Part shown: piece after piece, positions 37,344-46,371 of the stretch
Layout: every line of letters starts with the position of its first letter
Position numbering within the stretch: the first letter of the stretch is position 1
Source of the DNA: an uncultured Gemmatimonadales bacterium
GTDB taxonomy: Bacteria > Gemmatimonadota > Gemmatimonadetes > Longimicrobiales > Gaopeijiaceae
NCBI GenBank assembly: GCA_937919655.1
Contig: CALFPJ010000068.1
Location: 1-64,000, forward strand
Direction of reading: 5' to 3'
DNA length: 64,000 nt
Notes under the pieces: generated by a model
The model's input: only the letters and a program-made list of their open reading frames with translations
The model's database searches: none
What the model was told of the DNA's origin: nothing
Made by a program: the position numbers and the translations under genes

Positions 37344-38609
37344 TTGACCGGGGCGCTCCTCGGCCTTGTTGGCCTTCTGCTCTTCCTGTCGGCCGTTCTC
37401 ACAGCCGCTCATACCGCGGCCTTCCAGCTTCGGCCGTCGCGCGTACGCACCCTCCAGGATGAGGGCTTCAAAGGCGCCGAGGCCCTGGCCGAGGTCCGCA
37501 GGTCAGAGATCCAAGTAAGGACCAGCGTACGCCTGGTGACCGCGGTCCTCGACCTGACCGCGATCGGACTCGGCGTGGGATCTGGCTCCCTGACGTTGGG
37601 GGTCGGGGGCCCGTGGGCGGACGTCCTGGTCGGTGTGGTACTCGTGATCGCCGTGGCAGATGTGTTGCCCAAGGTGATCGCTGCGCGAAACCCGGTGAGG
37701 CTGGCGCTGTCGTCCGCGCCGGCCCTCCTCATCGTGACTCGCTTCACCAGGCTCGTTGCGGTCCCGGTGTCCCGCATCGAAGAGGGCCGCGGCGGCAACG
37801 GAGACGAGGAGCGAGCGCAGTCCGAACGGGAACTGCGGGAGATCCAAACGCTCGGGCAGGAGGCCGGAATTCTCGAGGAATCGGAGAACGTCCTCGTCGA
37901 ACGCGCGTTCAGGCTCGACGACCTCACGGCCTGGGAGGTGATGGTGCCACGGGTCGACATCTTCGCGTGGCAAGAAGACCTAGCCCTCAGCGAGATCCAT
38001 GATTCCCTGAGGACCGTGCCGTACAGCCGGGTCCCGGTCTACGGAGAGTCCATCGATGACGTCACAGGGACCGTCTACGTGCGGGAAGTATATGAGCGGC
38101 TCGCGGACGGGCAGCGTGAGGTCACACTCAAGGAATTGGCCCGGGAGGCGTTCTTCGTTCCCGGTTCGCGTTCGTGCGCCCAGTTACTGAGAGACTTCCA
38201 AGCCCGCCGAATCCACCTAGGAATCGTGGCCGATGAATTTGGGGGAACGGACGGACTCGTGACCCTTGAGGATGTCCTCGAGGAGCTCGTTGGCGAAATC
38301 CAAGACGAAACCGATATCGAGGCGGAGGAATTGGTCCGGCTCTCGGACGATCAGATCGAATGCGACGCGGGCGCCGATCTTCGAGACATCAACGAAGCAC
38401 TGAGGGTTTCTCTCCCACAGGGTGAGCACCGTTCGCTCAACGGGTTCGTCCTCGAAGAGCTCGGTCATGTACCCCCTGAGGGCGAGAGCTTCGAGCGGGT
38501 CGGCGTCCGCATCGACATCATCGCGGCAACCGAGACGCAGGTGCTGCGCGCGCGCCTGACGCGCCTGACGCGCCTGAGCGACGGCGTGCCGGAAGCCGAG
38601 GAGGGCTAG
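37344..38609 (+). CDS. CNNM/CorC-HlyC-like membrane protein with CBS pair
   Basis: 421 residues from a TTG start preceded by GAGAGG. Residues 1-135 form a DUF21/CNNM membrane domain with three or more helices. A charged linker leads to two CBS domains (~190-310; VMVPRVDIFAW, YSRVPVYGESIDDVTGTVYV, HLGIVADEFGGTDGLVTLEDVLEELVG read in parts). A CorC/HlyC-type C-terminal domain occupies ~330-400. Relatives are implicated in Mg2+/Co2+ efflux and sense nucleotides. Near the end three 9-bp units (38553-38579) encode a short Arg-Leu-Thr repeat. The gene precedes the gamma-carbonic-anhydrase-like gene by 5 bp. Confidence 0.9.
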   Translation: MTGALLGLVGLLLFLSAVLTAAHTAAFQLRPSRVRTLQDEGFKGAEALAEVRRSEIQVRTSVRLVTAVLDLTAIGLGVGSGSLTLGVGGPWADVLVGVVLVIAVADVLPKVIAARNPVRLALSSAPALLIVTRFTRLVAVPVSRIEEGRGGNGDEERAQSERELREIQTLGQEAGILEESENVLVERAFRLDDLTAWEVMVPRVDIFAWQEDLALSEIHDSLRTVPYSRVPVYGESIDDVTGTVYVREVYERLADGQREVTLKELAREAFFVPGSRSCAQLLRDFQARRIHLGIVADEFGGTDGLVTLEDVLEELVGEIQDETDIEAEELVRLSDDQIECDAGADLRDINEALRVSLPQGEHRSLNGFVLEELGHVPPEGESFERVGVRIDIIAATETQVLRARLTRLTRLSDGVPEAEEG

Positions 38610-38614
38610 TCCCG

Positions 38615-39157
38615 ATGGCGCTGATCCTGTCATTCAACGGACAGACACCACGCGTCCATCCGTCGGCGTTTCTTGCCCCCACGGCAGTGCTGATCGGCAA
38701 CGTCACGGTAGGGGAAGAGTCCAGCGTTTGGTTCGGCGCGGTGTTGCGAGGAGATGACCCAGACAACGGCATCATTGTGGGTCCGCGCACGAGCGTTCAA
38801 GACAACTGTGTCGTCCACGTAGGCGCGTGGGGCCCGACCATTATCGGCGCGGACGTCACCGTCGGGCACGGCGCGAAGTTCGAGAGTTGCACCATCGGCG
38901 ACCGCACGGTCGTCGGCATGAACGCCATCATCTTGCAACGGGCGAAGATCGGCCACGAGTGCGTTCTGGCCGCAAACACCGTCATCCTCGAGGGGGCCCA
39001 GATTCCCAGCCGCAGCGTAGTGGCCGGCGTCCCCGGTGTGGTCAAGAAGAGCATCGAGGGCTCTGCCGCGAAGTGGATCGAAGGGGGAGGATCCCACTAC
39101 GTGGCGCTCTCCCGGGACTACCTGGCCCAGGGAATCGGTCGCCCACATACCGACTGA
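38615..39157 (+). CDS. Gamma-carbonic-anhydrase-like hexapeptide protein
   Basis: 180 residues of left-handed beta-helix repeats (IGNVTVGEESSVWFGAVLRGD, then IIVGPRTSVQDNCVVHVG, read in parts). In the gamma-CA family three histidines bind the metal. Here His68 and His85 are present, but the third position, five residues after His85, is Glu90 (GHGAKFES instead of GHGAxLHG). The enzyme may therefore have altered metal binding or serve another role, as for YrdA/PaaY-type relatives. It is co-transcribed with the CNNM gene and overlaps the next small gene by one base. Confidence 0.87.
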   Translation: MALILSFNGQTPRVHPSAFLAPTAVLIGNVTVGEESSVWFGAVLRGDDPDNGIIVGPRTSVQDNCVVHVGAWGPTIIGADVTVGHGAKFESCTIGDRTVVGMNAIILQRAKIGHECVLAANTVILEGAQIPSRSVVAGVPGVVKKSIEGSAAKWIEGGGSHYVALSRDYLAQGIGRPHTD

Positions 39158-39297
39158 TGGCCGACCGCCCAGATCCACCACCGGTTCCACCCGCGCCCGA
39201 GTCGACCTGCGACCTCTGCGGGGGAAAGATGACCGACCGCCATTGCAAATTGGTGTGCCAACAGTGCGGATATCAGCGCGACTGCTCTGACCCCTAG
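39157..39297 (+). CDS. 46-aa zinc-ribbon protein
   Basis: The ATG overlaps the preceding TGA (TGATG). After a Pro-rich N-terminus the protein has CDLCGGKM, then HCKLVCQQCGYQRDCSDP at its C-terminus, so two CxxC knuckles suited to one Zn2+. Similar tiny proteins ending in RDCSDP occur in diverse bacteria without known function. Its TAG lies in a CTAG palindrome that also supplies the stop of the convergent gene at 39294. Confidence 0.75.
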   Translation: MADRPDPPPVPPAPESTCDLCGGKMTDRHCKLVCQQCGYQRDCSDP

Positions 39298-42200
39298 CGC
39301 CCTGCCCCTGGCTGCGAAATCGTGACCTCCCCGGCCCCCGGGGAAATTTCCGTGACGGATTCGGATCCGTCTGGCCAACGGACGTGAACGCCGATGGCAC
39401 CCTGGATGCCTCCAAGGACCTGTAATGGCCCGTCCACGGACCAGTAGCCTGAGCCCAAGCGAACCTCACGGGCGGGGCCCCTGTGATCCTCGTAGACAAG
39501 GCGCATCACCGCCCCAATCGCGACCGGGTTGGGGCCGGTGCCCCTCAGCCGCACGCGCAGCCCCGGCACGCCGCCCACGTTTTCGAAGAGACGCGTGGCG
39601 GCACCGTTCTGAGCCACCGCGAGATCCACCCGGCCGTCGCCATTAAAATCGGCGAGACCGGCACCGCGGGCGTCGCCCCAAACCTGCACGCCGGACCGCT
39701 GGCCGGACACGCTTACCAACCCTCCGAGTCCATCCCCACGCATCCACAGTGAACGCCCGGCGTCGAGGCGTGAAGAACCTCGCGCCGTGGGGAAAAAATT
39801 CTGCGTGATGAAGAGGTCCTCATTTCCGTCGCCGTCAAAGTCGGCGACCCCCGCATAAAACGCCGGCGCAAACTGTGCCTCACTGGGCAGAGGGACGCCC
39901 TCGAAACGCCCCCCTCGGTTCAGGTAGAGCATGTGGTCGTAGGTCTCGGCCTCGTAACGACCCGCGGCGGCGAGACTCGGGCCGAAGAGATCCTGGAGCG
40001 TCGCGCCTGCAAAAGCGGAGATGCTCGGCACCCTCTGGGCAAGGGATGGAATCCCAGCCGCCAGTCTCGAGAACCCGTCCAACGGCACGAGCTGGTCGAG
40101 GGCGGTGTCCCGCTGCGCTTGGATCAGGTCTAGCGACCCGTTGCGATCGAGATCTCCGAAATAGAGAATCAGGGGTCGCGCCGCCTCTGGGCGGAATGCG
40201 GTGTTCCGTCCCCAGTTCGTGGCGACGATGTCGAGACGACCGTCTCCGTCGAAATCTCCAGTCGTCACACCGTTCCAACGCCCCGACACGCCTAGGCCCC
40301 ATTCATCTCCGGCGCGAACAAACCGCCCCCCTTCGTTTAGGAGCAACACCAGCGGGCCCCACTCAATCGCCGCCAAGAGGTCGGGATCGCCGTCACCATC
40401 GACATCAGAGAAAGTCGCAGCGGACACCATTCCGAGCGATCCAAGAATTGAGGTGTTCAAGCCGTCGCGAACGTAGGCGTCGCCCTCATTCAGATAGATC
40501 CGGGAACTTCCCCCTATGGGGTATGCGGCAGGTACCACGCGCGCCCCAACGAAGACATCTAAGTCGCCGTCACCGTCGACATCAGCCGAGGCGAGCTGCC
40601 CCACGCTGGAGGTGTCCCCGGGCAACACTTCCAAGGGGGTGCCCCGCGGACCAGCCGCAACAACGGACGGCAACCGGAGCGCCTGCGCCGGACTCTCGGC
40701 CTCGTAGCTCGACTGGCCCAGCAGCACCTGCGTCCCCCCTCTCCCGTCAGGGACCGGAAGCGCGGTGGTCTGATCGCCCTCGGTACGGACCGATGACGCG
40801 CCCACTCGCCTGAAGCCGACGGCCAGATTTCTAAAATGCGCGAGGGCTCCGCCTCGCCCAGACGGCACGAGCAGGTCTTCTCTACCATCTCCGTCAACGT
40901 CGTACCAGCTCACGCCGGGCCCGAACCGGCTCAACTCATTGGGGAGGAGGCTCTGTCGGGCGCGTTCGTCATAGTCGGTTTCTGTGTGCTCGTGTCCGAT
41001 CAACGCCGATACGTCTTCAAAATATGGCGGGGGCGCAACCGTGGCAGGCACGATCCCCGTCAGCGTGACCGTGGCCGGACCCTCCGTTTGGCGGATCTCA
41101 TAAAGTCGATTGGCCCGCACGGCCTCGACGTGGGAGCGTGTACCGTCTCGCCACCGCACTTCCAGAGACGCCGTGGCATCCGTGTCCAATGCGAACGTGA
41201 GGCCCCCGTCCGACCCTGAGAGATACATCCCTCCAGAGGTGACCTCTTTTTGCTGAAGAAGGGCACCATCTCGCTCCAGCCGGACAACCGTTCCAATGCC
41301 CCCGGAGTTGGGTAGCGCCCCGATGAGCCGGACCGAGACGCGTGGCGCGGACGTCTCATTGCGCAGAAGCAGCGGCGGCGCGTCCAGGCGAGTAACGACG
41401 ATATCGATGTCACCATCTTGGTCCAGGTCGGCGGACGCGATACCGTGCGAGATATCCGGATCCACGCCGAAGCCCCACCGACTTCCGACCTCCTCGAAGG
41501 TAAGATCGCCACGATTGCGGAAGGCACGATTGGGGCTATTCAGTCCCGGGAAGAGCAGGAACTCTTCACGCCAATCGTAATCCAGCGTACCAAGTCGGCG
41601 CTGAGTGTCGGCGTCCATAATGTCCCAGGCATGCCCGGTGGTGACCAAAATGTCCTCATAGCCGTCGAGATCCACATCCAAGAACATCGTGCCCCAAGAC
41701 CAACCAGAAGCCCGCACATCCGCGAACTCTGCGATCTGCGCGAAACTCTCATCACCCCGGTTCAGAAAGAGCGTATTTCGCATCATCTGAGGGCGGTTCG
41801 CGATCGCTCCAATCACCTTTGGAAGGTCCGTGTGTGTGGGCACCTGACGCATGCGCACGGCGCGGTCCATGCTCAACATGTCGACCTCAAAGAAGTCCAC
41901 GTCGCCGTCCCGGTCGATATCCGAGAAGTCGATCGCCATGCCGGCGTTACTCGTCGCCCGCAGTGAGAGGTCCGGCGCAGCTCGGAAACCACCCGCGCCG
42001 TCGTTCAACCAAAAATGATCGGGATCCTCGAAATCGTTGGCGACGAACAAATCAGGCGCGCCGTCTCCGTTCACGTCATGGAAGCGCGCCGTCATTCCGA
42101 AAAAATCTGGTTCCTCGGTGAGCGCTTCACCTTCGGAATCCACGAAACGACCCGACGTGAAGGAAACCCGCGTAAAGTCCCCTTCCCCATCATTGATGTA

Positions 42201-42977
42201 AAACGCATCAGGCTCGGCGCGCTGCACGTAGCCAACCGCGCCGAGGTCGGGCCTTTCGAAGACGCGAAAATCCTTTTCCATCCCCGGCGTGATCCGGAAT
42301 CGTCCGTCGTCTTCCCGGACGATCCGGTCGAAGGTGCGCTCTTCAGGCGGATAGATGTCCAACGCTGAGCGCGCCTTGTAGTTGGTGACGTAGAGATCCA
42401 GGTCTCCGTCCCCATCCACGTCGGCCAACGTCATCGTGGTGGAACCTGTCGAATCCTGGGCACTTCCCAGGATGCGTTCCGCGAACACACCGGTGCCATC
42501 GTTGATGAAGACCGAGTTCGCAGATCCGAGCGCGGACAACAGCAGGTCTAGATCTCGATCCCCGTCCACGTCCGCGAGTACGGCGCCCGTGCTACGTCTG
42601 TCAGGTGCCCCTACGCCAGCGTGCAGCGTCACGTCTTCAAAACGCCAGCCGCCGAGGTTCCGGTACAATACGTTGGGCCCGTCTAGGCGGGCGAAGAAAA
42701 TATCGACAAGACCGTCTCCGTCCATGTCGCCCAGAGCGACCCCGGATCCATGCGTGAGATGTCGATTCAGTAGGGCGGCGGCCCGCTCGGGCGAGTTAGA
42801 AAACCCGACACCCGAACGGCGACCCGCTACGGCTTCGAAGCCAGAGCGCCCCCGGGTCGGGACGACCAATTCGCGCCAGCGATACCCATCTTCACCGTGC
42901 CACTCGGGAAGCGCTGGGTCGCCACAAGCCGTAAACACCGCGGCTCCAAGACAGAACGCGGTCTTCACCCAGCGCAT
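39294..42977 (-). CDS. Giant FG-GAP/VCBS lipoprotein with two ASPIC/UnbV domains (paralogue 3)
   Basis: 1,227 residues from the ATG at 42977; a TTG one codon earlier is possible. The signal ends in Phe-Thr-Ala-Cys. The opening WHGEDGYRWREL, the two halves rich in DxDGDGxxD loops, an ASPIC domain near 545-630 and a final ASPIC domain near 1137-1215 (REVRLGSGYWSVDG, HVRWPDG) match the proteins at 2014 and 18491. Here the paralogue follows a shrunken CRTAC1-like gene (TGATG junction), prepilin peptidase and a SpoU methyltransferase. Like its relatives it is likely a surface lipoprotein of unknown ligand. Confidence 0.88.
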   Translation of the reverse strand: MRWVKTAFCLGAAVFTACGDPALPEWHGEDGYRWRELVVPTRGRSGFEAVAGRRSGVGFSNSPERAAALLNRHLTHGSGVALGDMDGDGLVDIFFARLDGPNVLYRNLGGWRFEDVTLHAGVGAPDRRSTGAVLADVDGDRDLDLLLSALGSANSVFINDGTGVFAERILGSAQDSTGSTTMTLADVDGDGDLDLYVTNYKARSALDIYPPEERTFDRIVREDDGRFRITPGMEKDFRVFERPDLGAVGYVQRAEPDAFYINDGEGDFTRVSFTSGRFVDSEGEALTEEPDFFGMTARFHDVNGDGAPDLFVANDFEDPDHFWLNDGAGGFRAAPDLSLRATSNAGMAIDFSDIDRDGDVDFFEVDMLSMDRAVRMRQVPTHTDLPKVIGAIANRPQMMRNTLFLNRGDESFAQIAEFADVRASGWSWGTMFLDVDLDGYEDILVTTGHAWDIMDADTQRRLGTLDYDWREEFLLFPGLNSPNRAFRNRGDLTFEEVGSRWGFGVDPDISHGIASADLDQDGDIDIVVTRLDAPPLLLRNETSAPRVSVRLIGALPNSGGIGTVVRLERDGALLQQKEVTSGGMYLSGSDGGLTFALDTDATASLEVRWRDGTRSHVEAVRANRLYEIRQTEGPATVTLTGIVPATVAPPPYFEDVSALIGHEHTETDYDERARQSLLPNELSRFGPGVSWYDVDGDGREDLLVPSGRGGALAHFRNLAVGFRRVGASSVRTEGDQTTALPVPDGRGGTQVLLGQSSYEAESPAQALRLPSVVAAGPRGTPLEVLPGDTSSVGQLASADVDGDGDLDVFVGARVVPAAYPIGGSSRIYLNEGDAYVRDGLNTSILGSLGMVSAATFSDVDGDGDPDLLAAIEWGPLVLLLNEGGRFVRAGDEWGLGVSGRWNGVTTGDFDGDGRLDIVATNWGRNTAFRPEAARPLILYFGDLDRNGSLDLIQAQRDTALDQLVPLDGFSRLAAGIPSLAQRVPSISAFAGATLQDLFGPSLAAAGRYEAETYDHMLYLNRGGRFEGVPLPSEAQFAPAFYAGVADFDGDGNEDLFITQNFFPTARGSSRLDAGRSLWMRGDGLGGLVSVSGQRSGVQVWGDARGAGLADFNGDGRVDLAVAQNGAATRLFENVGGVPGLRVRLRGTGPNPVAIGAVMRLVYEDHRGPAREVRLGSGYWSVDGPLQVLGGIQGAIGVHVRWPDGSESVTEISPGAGEVTISQPGAGR

Positions 42978-43906
42978 CAAGTATCCATGCCGGACCCGCC
43001 GCAGAGCGTGAACCCTAGGCTCTCAAGCCGCTGGAGTTCATCCCGATCCTCGGAGACTCGATACACGGAGTCCATCCCCACCTCCGAGAACCGTTGGGCT
43101 CGACCGCTCGTCGGCCAGGTGATCTCCGGTGGGCGGGCGGAAGTCGCATTGCCCAAGCCAATTTCAAGCTGGAGGCTGTTGGCGCCGAAACTACTTCCGC
43201 CGCTCACATGTGCGTACACCGTGCGCTCGACCCCGTCGTCGATTACGGTCGCGCGGACCCGGGCCCCGAGTGCCGCCCGATTGCTGCTCACGCCTTCAAG
43301 TTGGATATGGCCGAATCCGCCGGACACTGTGACTTCTTCGAACGCCGACCGCGGCATGTCCACAAACGTCTCATTTCGTTGATTCCGGTAGAGTCGCGGG
43401 AACTCTCCCTTGGCTGAACGGTCGAAAATTTCGGCGGCGATATCGCCCACCTGCGCTCGATATCCCGCCACGTGCAGATCCAACCAACCATCGTTGTCGT
43501 AGTCCCAGAGCCATACGACAAAATTGGCCGCTGGGGCACGAACACCGGCACGCTCCGTCACATCTGTAACCCTACGACCCTCGGGAGTCTCCGCGGGGTC
43601 GTTCCGGAAGAGGCGGTTCCCGGCACCCATGACCGAGACGTAGAGGTCCTGGTCACCGTCGTAGTCGCCCCAGGTGACACCCTTCACGAACGCCACGACG
43701 TCCACACCCGGGTCACGGGCCACGTCAGTGAACGTCCCGTCTTGGTTGTTTCGAAAGAGTTGACTCGGCGTGTCCCGCCCTGACCCCGCTTCGTTGCCTA
43801 CAGGTTCGTCCAGATCGGCTGCAGGCGCCCGCTCCGTCGGCGCGTCATTGCACGCCGTAAGGGGGGTGAGCGCGAATACGAGACGCCGCCTGGCAAGAGC
43901 GGTCAT
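42977..43906 (-). CDS. Shrunken CRTAC1-like lipoprotein (internally deleted)
   Basis: 309 residues from the ATG at 43906, which gives a lipoprotein signal (Leu-Thr-Ala-Cys); the open frame to 43963 overlaps pilD. It matches the C-terminal half of the protein at 16117, beginning at PSQLFRNNQDGTFTDVA. It lacks the helical N-terminal region and about half the FG-GAP blades. Two in-frame joins are visible: one where TFVDMPRSAFEEV runs straight into TVSGGFGHI, and one where that runs straight into LEGVSSNRAALGARV. One calcium loop reads DYDGDQDLY, a residue short. A complete propeller could not form, so it is probably a decaying copy, although the reading frame is intact. Confidence 0.75.
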   Translation of the reverse strand: MTALARRRLVFALTPLTACNDAPTERAPAADLDEPVGNEAGSGRDTPSQLFRNNQDGTFTDVARDPGVDVVAFVKGVTWGDYDGDQDLYVSVMGAGNRLFRNDPAETPEGRRVTDVTERAGVRAPAANFVVWLWDYDNDGWLDLHVAGYRAQVGDIAAEIFDRSAKGEFPRLYRNQRNETFVDMPRSAFEEVTVSGGFGHIQLEGVSSNRAALGARVRATVIDDGVERTVYAHVSGGSSFGANSLQLEIGLGNATSARPPEITWPTSGRAQRFSEVGMDSVYRVSEDRDELQRLESLGFTLCGGSGMDT

Positions 43907-43943
43907 GGGCCCCGGGTCGCTTGAAGGGAAGCAGTGACCCCCG

Positions 43944-44756
43944 TCATGCTGGGAGCCCGACAACCTGAGTCAAATACCACGACACCATCTGCGGACCCCA
44001 GCCATAGGCGATTGCAGCAGCCGCGGCCAAGAATACCCCCAGCGGAATCAGCCGCTTGGACAGAGACGCGATGGGACCAAAGACGACGAGGGCCAAAACA
44101 GACCCGAGGAAGATCGTCAGCCCAACCCCCCAGGCTCCGACAAAGGACCCCACCATCATCATCATTTTGATGTCACCGCCACCCATGGCTTGATCGACCC
44201 CTGCCTCTTCCAAACGCCCGGGCGACATCTTCTTGATCAGCCATGTTCCACCCGCACCCACCAACCACAAGACGCCGTACCCTGTGGCTGCGCCAATGAG
44301 CGACGCACGCCACTCGATGCCCCCCGGGAAGAACGACATACCCACGCCGATCACGGCACCCCCAACCGAGAACTGATCGGGGATGATATAGAAGCGCGCG
44401 TCAGAGACTGAGATTCCGAACAGCATCGTCAAGAAGACCGCGCCGCGGAGGGCTTCGAGCGTAGGGCCATGTGCAGCGAAGACCCCCGCCCACATCACTC
44501 CGGTAGCGAGTTCAACCAGGGGGTATTGAATCGAGATCGGTTCGGCGCAGAAACGGCATTTTGCCCTAAGCACAAGCCAGCTCAGCACCGGAATGTTGTC
44601 GAACCACCGCACCGGCGCGTCGCACTTCGGGCAGTGCGAGCCAGGAGAAACGATGGACTCGTCCTGTGGCCAGCGGAGCGTGCACACGTTGAGGAATGAC
44701 CCAAAAAGCAGACCAAAGAGGCCGGCCACCAAGGGGACGAGCCAAACTTCCATCAC
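43944..44756 (-). CDS. pilD: Prepilin peptidase (type IV leader peptidase, A24A)
   Basis: 270 residues with a GTG start overlapping the preceding stop and GGAGG upstream; an ATG follows at once. The N-terminal domain has the zinc-type CPKC...CRFC pairs, and a methyltransferase-like FGSFLNVCTLRWP region. The two catalytic aspartates are in SVSDARFYIIPD and GGGDIKMM. Six to eight membrane segments are evident. It processes prepilins or pseudopilins of type IV pili or type II secretion, though no pilin genes lie in this window. Confidence 0.92.
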   Translation of the reverse strand: MMEVWLVPLVAGLFGLLFGSFLNVCTLRWPQDESIVSPGSHCPKCDAPVRWFDNIPVLSWLVLRAKCRFCAEPISIQYPLVELATGVMWAGVFAAHGPTLEALRGAVFLTMLFGISVSDARFYIIPDQFSVGGAVIGVGMSFFPGGIEWRASLIGAATGYGVLWLVGAGGTWLIKKMSPGRLEEAGVDQAMGGGDIKMMMMVGSFVGAWGVGLTIFLGSVLALVVFGPIASLSKRLIPLGVFLAAAAAIAYGWGPQMVSWYLTQVVGLPA

Positions 44757-45538
44757 GTGAGCGCCTCCTGCGTGAGCTCAAAGAGCAAAACGGAACCTGC
44801 CATGCCAACGTTCAATGACTCGGCCGGGCCAGACATCGGCACCGACACGGTGCCCGAAGCCATCATCCTGACGGCCTCGCGCACACCCGCGCCTTCGTTT
44901 CCGAGGACGAGCGCGAACGTACCTCGATGCACGCAGCCCCGTACGCTGGCGCCGCCTGCATCGGCCACCAATATCGGCAATCCAGAGTCTCTGAGCATCC
45001 GCTCCGCATCAGGCCACGCGGCTCCGACAACCGGAATTCTAAACACCGCCCCTGCCGATGCGCGTACCGCCTTGGGGCTCCAGGGGTCCACGGTCCCGTC
45101 GAGCGCGATGACACCGTCGATTGAAAAGGCGACGGCTGCACGGATGAGCGTGCCGACGTTTCCCGGGTCCTGCACGCCGTCCAACACAAGACAGTGAGGG
45201 CCACGAGCGACGTCTTCCAATTCACTCACAGGTTGGGCGACCACCAGCATCACACCTTGATGTCGCTCCGTGTCGGAGATTTCGGCGAGTTCCTGGTCAC
45301 TGAGCAACACCATGTCCGTCCCCGCGGCCGACAGGCGGTGCAGAAGAGCGTCTCCCTCGGGCGCCACGGAGAGGCGCGCGGCGGCAACTCCAAATCGCAC
45401 CGGCGTTCCACAGTCAAGAACTTCGCCCACGGCTCGGACCCCCTCCACGAGGACCAGTCCCTCCCGAACACGGGTCTTTCGAGCCCGCAATCTCCCGATC
45501 AGCTTCCGGCGCTCTTGGCTCAAGCCCACGGGTTGCAC
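44753..45538 (-). CDS. SpoU/TrmH-family RNA 2'-O-methyltransferase
   Basis: 261 residues from a GTG. The N-terminal substrate-binding part is followed by the knotted SPOUT domain. Motif 1 is VQDPGNVGTLIRAA, motif 2 LVLGNEGAGV and motif 3 VPMSGPAESLNVGMAGSVLLFEL read in parts. Such enzymes use AdoMet to methylate ribose in 23S rRNA (RlmB-like) or tRNA; the exact target cannot be told. It is divergent from thiD across 35 bp. Confidence 0.9.
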   Translation of the reverse strand: MQPVGLSQERRKLIGRLRARKTRVREGLVLVEGVRAVGEVLDCGTPVRFGVAAARLSVAPEGDALLHRLSAAGTDMVLLSDQELAEISDTERHQGVMLVVAQPVSELEDVARGPHCLVLDGVQDPGNVGTLIRAAVAFSIDGVIALDGTVDPWSPKAVRASAGAVFRIPVVGAAWPDAERMLRDSGLPILVADAGGASVRGCVHRGTFALVLGNEGAGVREAVRMMASGTVSVPMSGPAESLNVGMAGSVLLFELTQEALT

Positions 45539-45573
45539 GACCTTTTCGCAGACACAACCCGGACTGGAGCATC

Positions 45574-46371
45574 ATGGACGGCCAAGCCATTCCCGTCGCG
45601 TTGACCATCGCAGGCAGCGATAGTGGCGGAGGCGCAGGGATTCAAGCGGACCTCAAGACATTCCACCAATTCGGCGTCTTCGGCACCAGCGTGGTCACTG
45701 CCGTGACTGCGCAGAATACAGTCGGCGTGCAGAAGATCCACACGGTTCCCATGGATGACGTGCGAGCCCAACTCGACGCCGTCTCCACGGACCTGAGGTC
45801 GGCGGCCTTCAAGACCGGCATGTTGGGAAGCGCCGCACTCATCAGGTGTGTGGCCGCCGGGATCCGTGAACATGCCCTCCTGAACTACGTCATGGACCCG
45901 GTGATGGTCGCGACCAGTGGTGATCGATTGCTTGAGGAAGACGCCGTCGCGCAGCTGATTGAAGAACTCCTCCCGCTCGCAACCCTCGTGACCCCGAATC
46001 TCCACGAAGCCGAAATCTTGACCGGCACGCCCGTGACGACCCTCTCTGACATGCGGCGAGCCGCCCACAGCCTCGTGGAAGACGGAGTGAACGCGGCGCT
46101 GATCAAAGGCGGCCACTTGGAAGGGGACGCAGTTGATCTCCTGTGGGACGGGCACCGAGAACAAATCTGGCGCCGCCCCCGCCTCGCCACAGACCAAACG
46201 CACGGCACCGGCTGCACGCTGTCTGCAGCGATCACCGCCGGGCTCGCGCACGGCAGCGAGCTGTACGCCGCCGTGGACCGCGCGGTCGGCTTCGTCCACC
46301 GAGCGATCGCAACCGCGCCAGGTCTGGGCAAAGGCCACGGACCCGTGAATCACTTCGTTCCAACCGATTGA
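45574..46371 (+). CDS. thiD: Hydroxymethylpyrimidine/phosphomethylpyrimidine kinase ThiD
   Basis: 265 residues. It phosphorylates HMP and HMP-phosphate to the pyrophosphate used by ThiE. Signature segments are LTIAGSDSGGGAGIQAD, AVTAQNT, FKTGMLG, VMDPVMVATSGD, TPNLHEAE and the ribokinase-family THGTGCTLSAAI with the catalytic-region Gly and Cys. The last 22 bases overlap the 3' end of the convergent PNP gene. No TPP riboswitch is visible in the 35-bp upstream gap. Confidence 0.96.
   Translation: MDGQAIPVALTIAGSDSGGGAGIQADLKTFHQFGVFGTSVVTAVTAQNTVGVQKIHTVPMDDVRAQLDAVSTDLRSAAFKTGMLGSAALIRCVAAGIREHALLNYVMDPVMVATSGDRLLEEDAVAQLIEELLPLATLVTPNLHEAEILTGTPVTTLSDMRRAAHSLVEDGVNAALIKGGHLEGDAVDLLWDGHREQIWRRPRLATDQTHGTGCTLSAAITAGLAHGSELYAAVDRAVGFVHRAIATAPGLGKGHGPVNHFVPTD

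Noticed and set aside
38553-38579. Three 9-bp units near the end of the CNNM-like gene
   Set aside because: Short in-frame slippage repeat encoding Arg-Leu-Thr; too small to mark a mobile or regulatory element.
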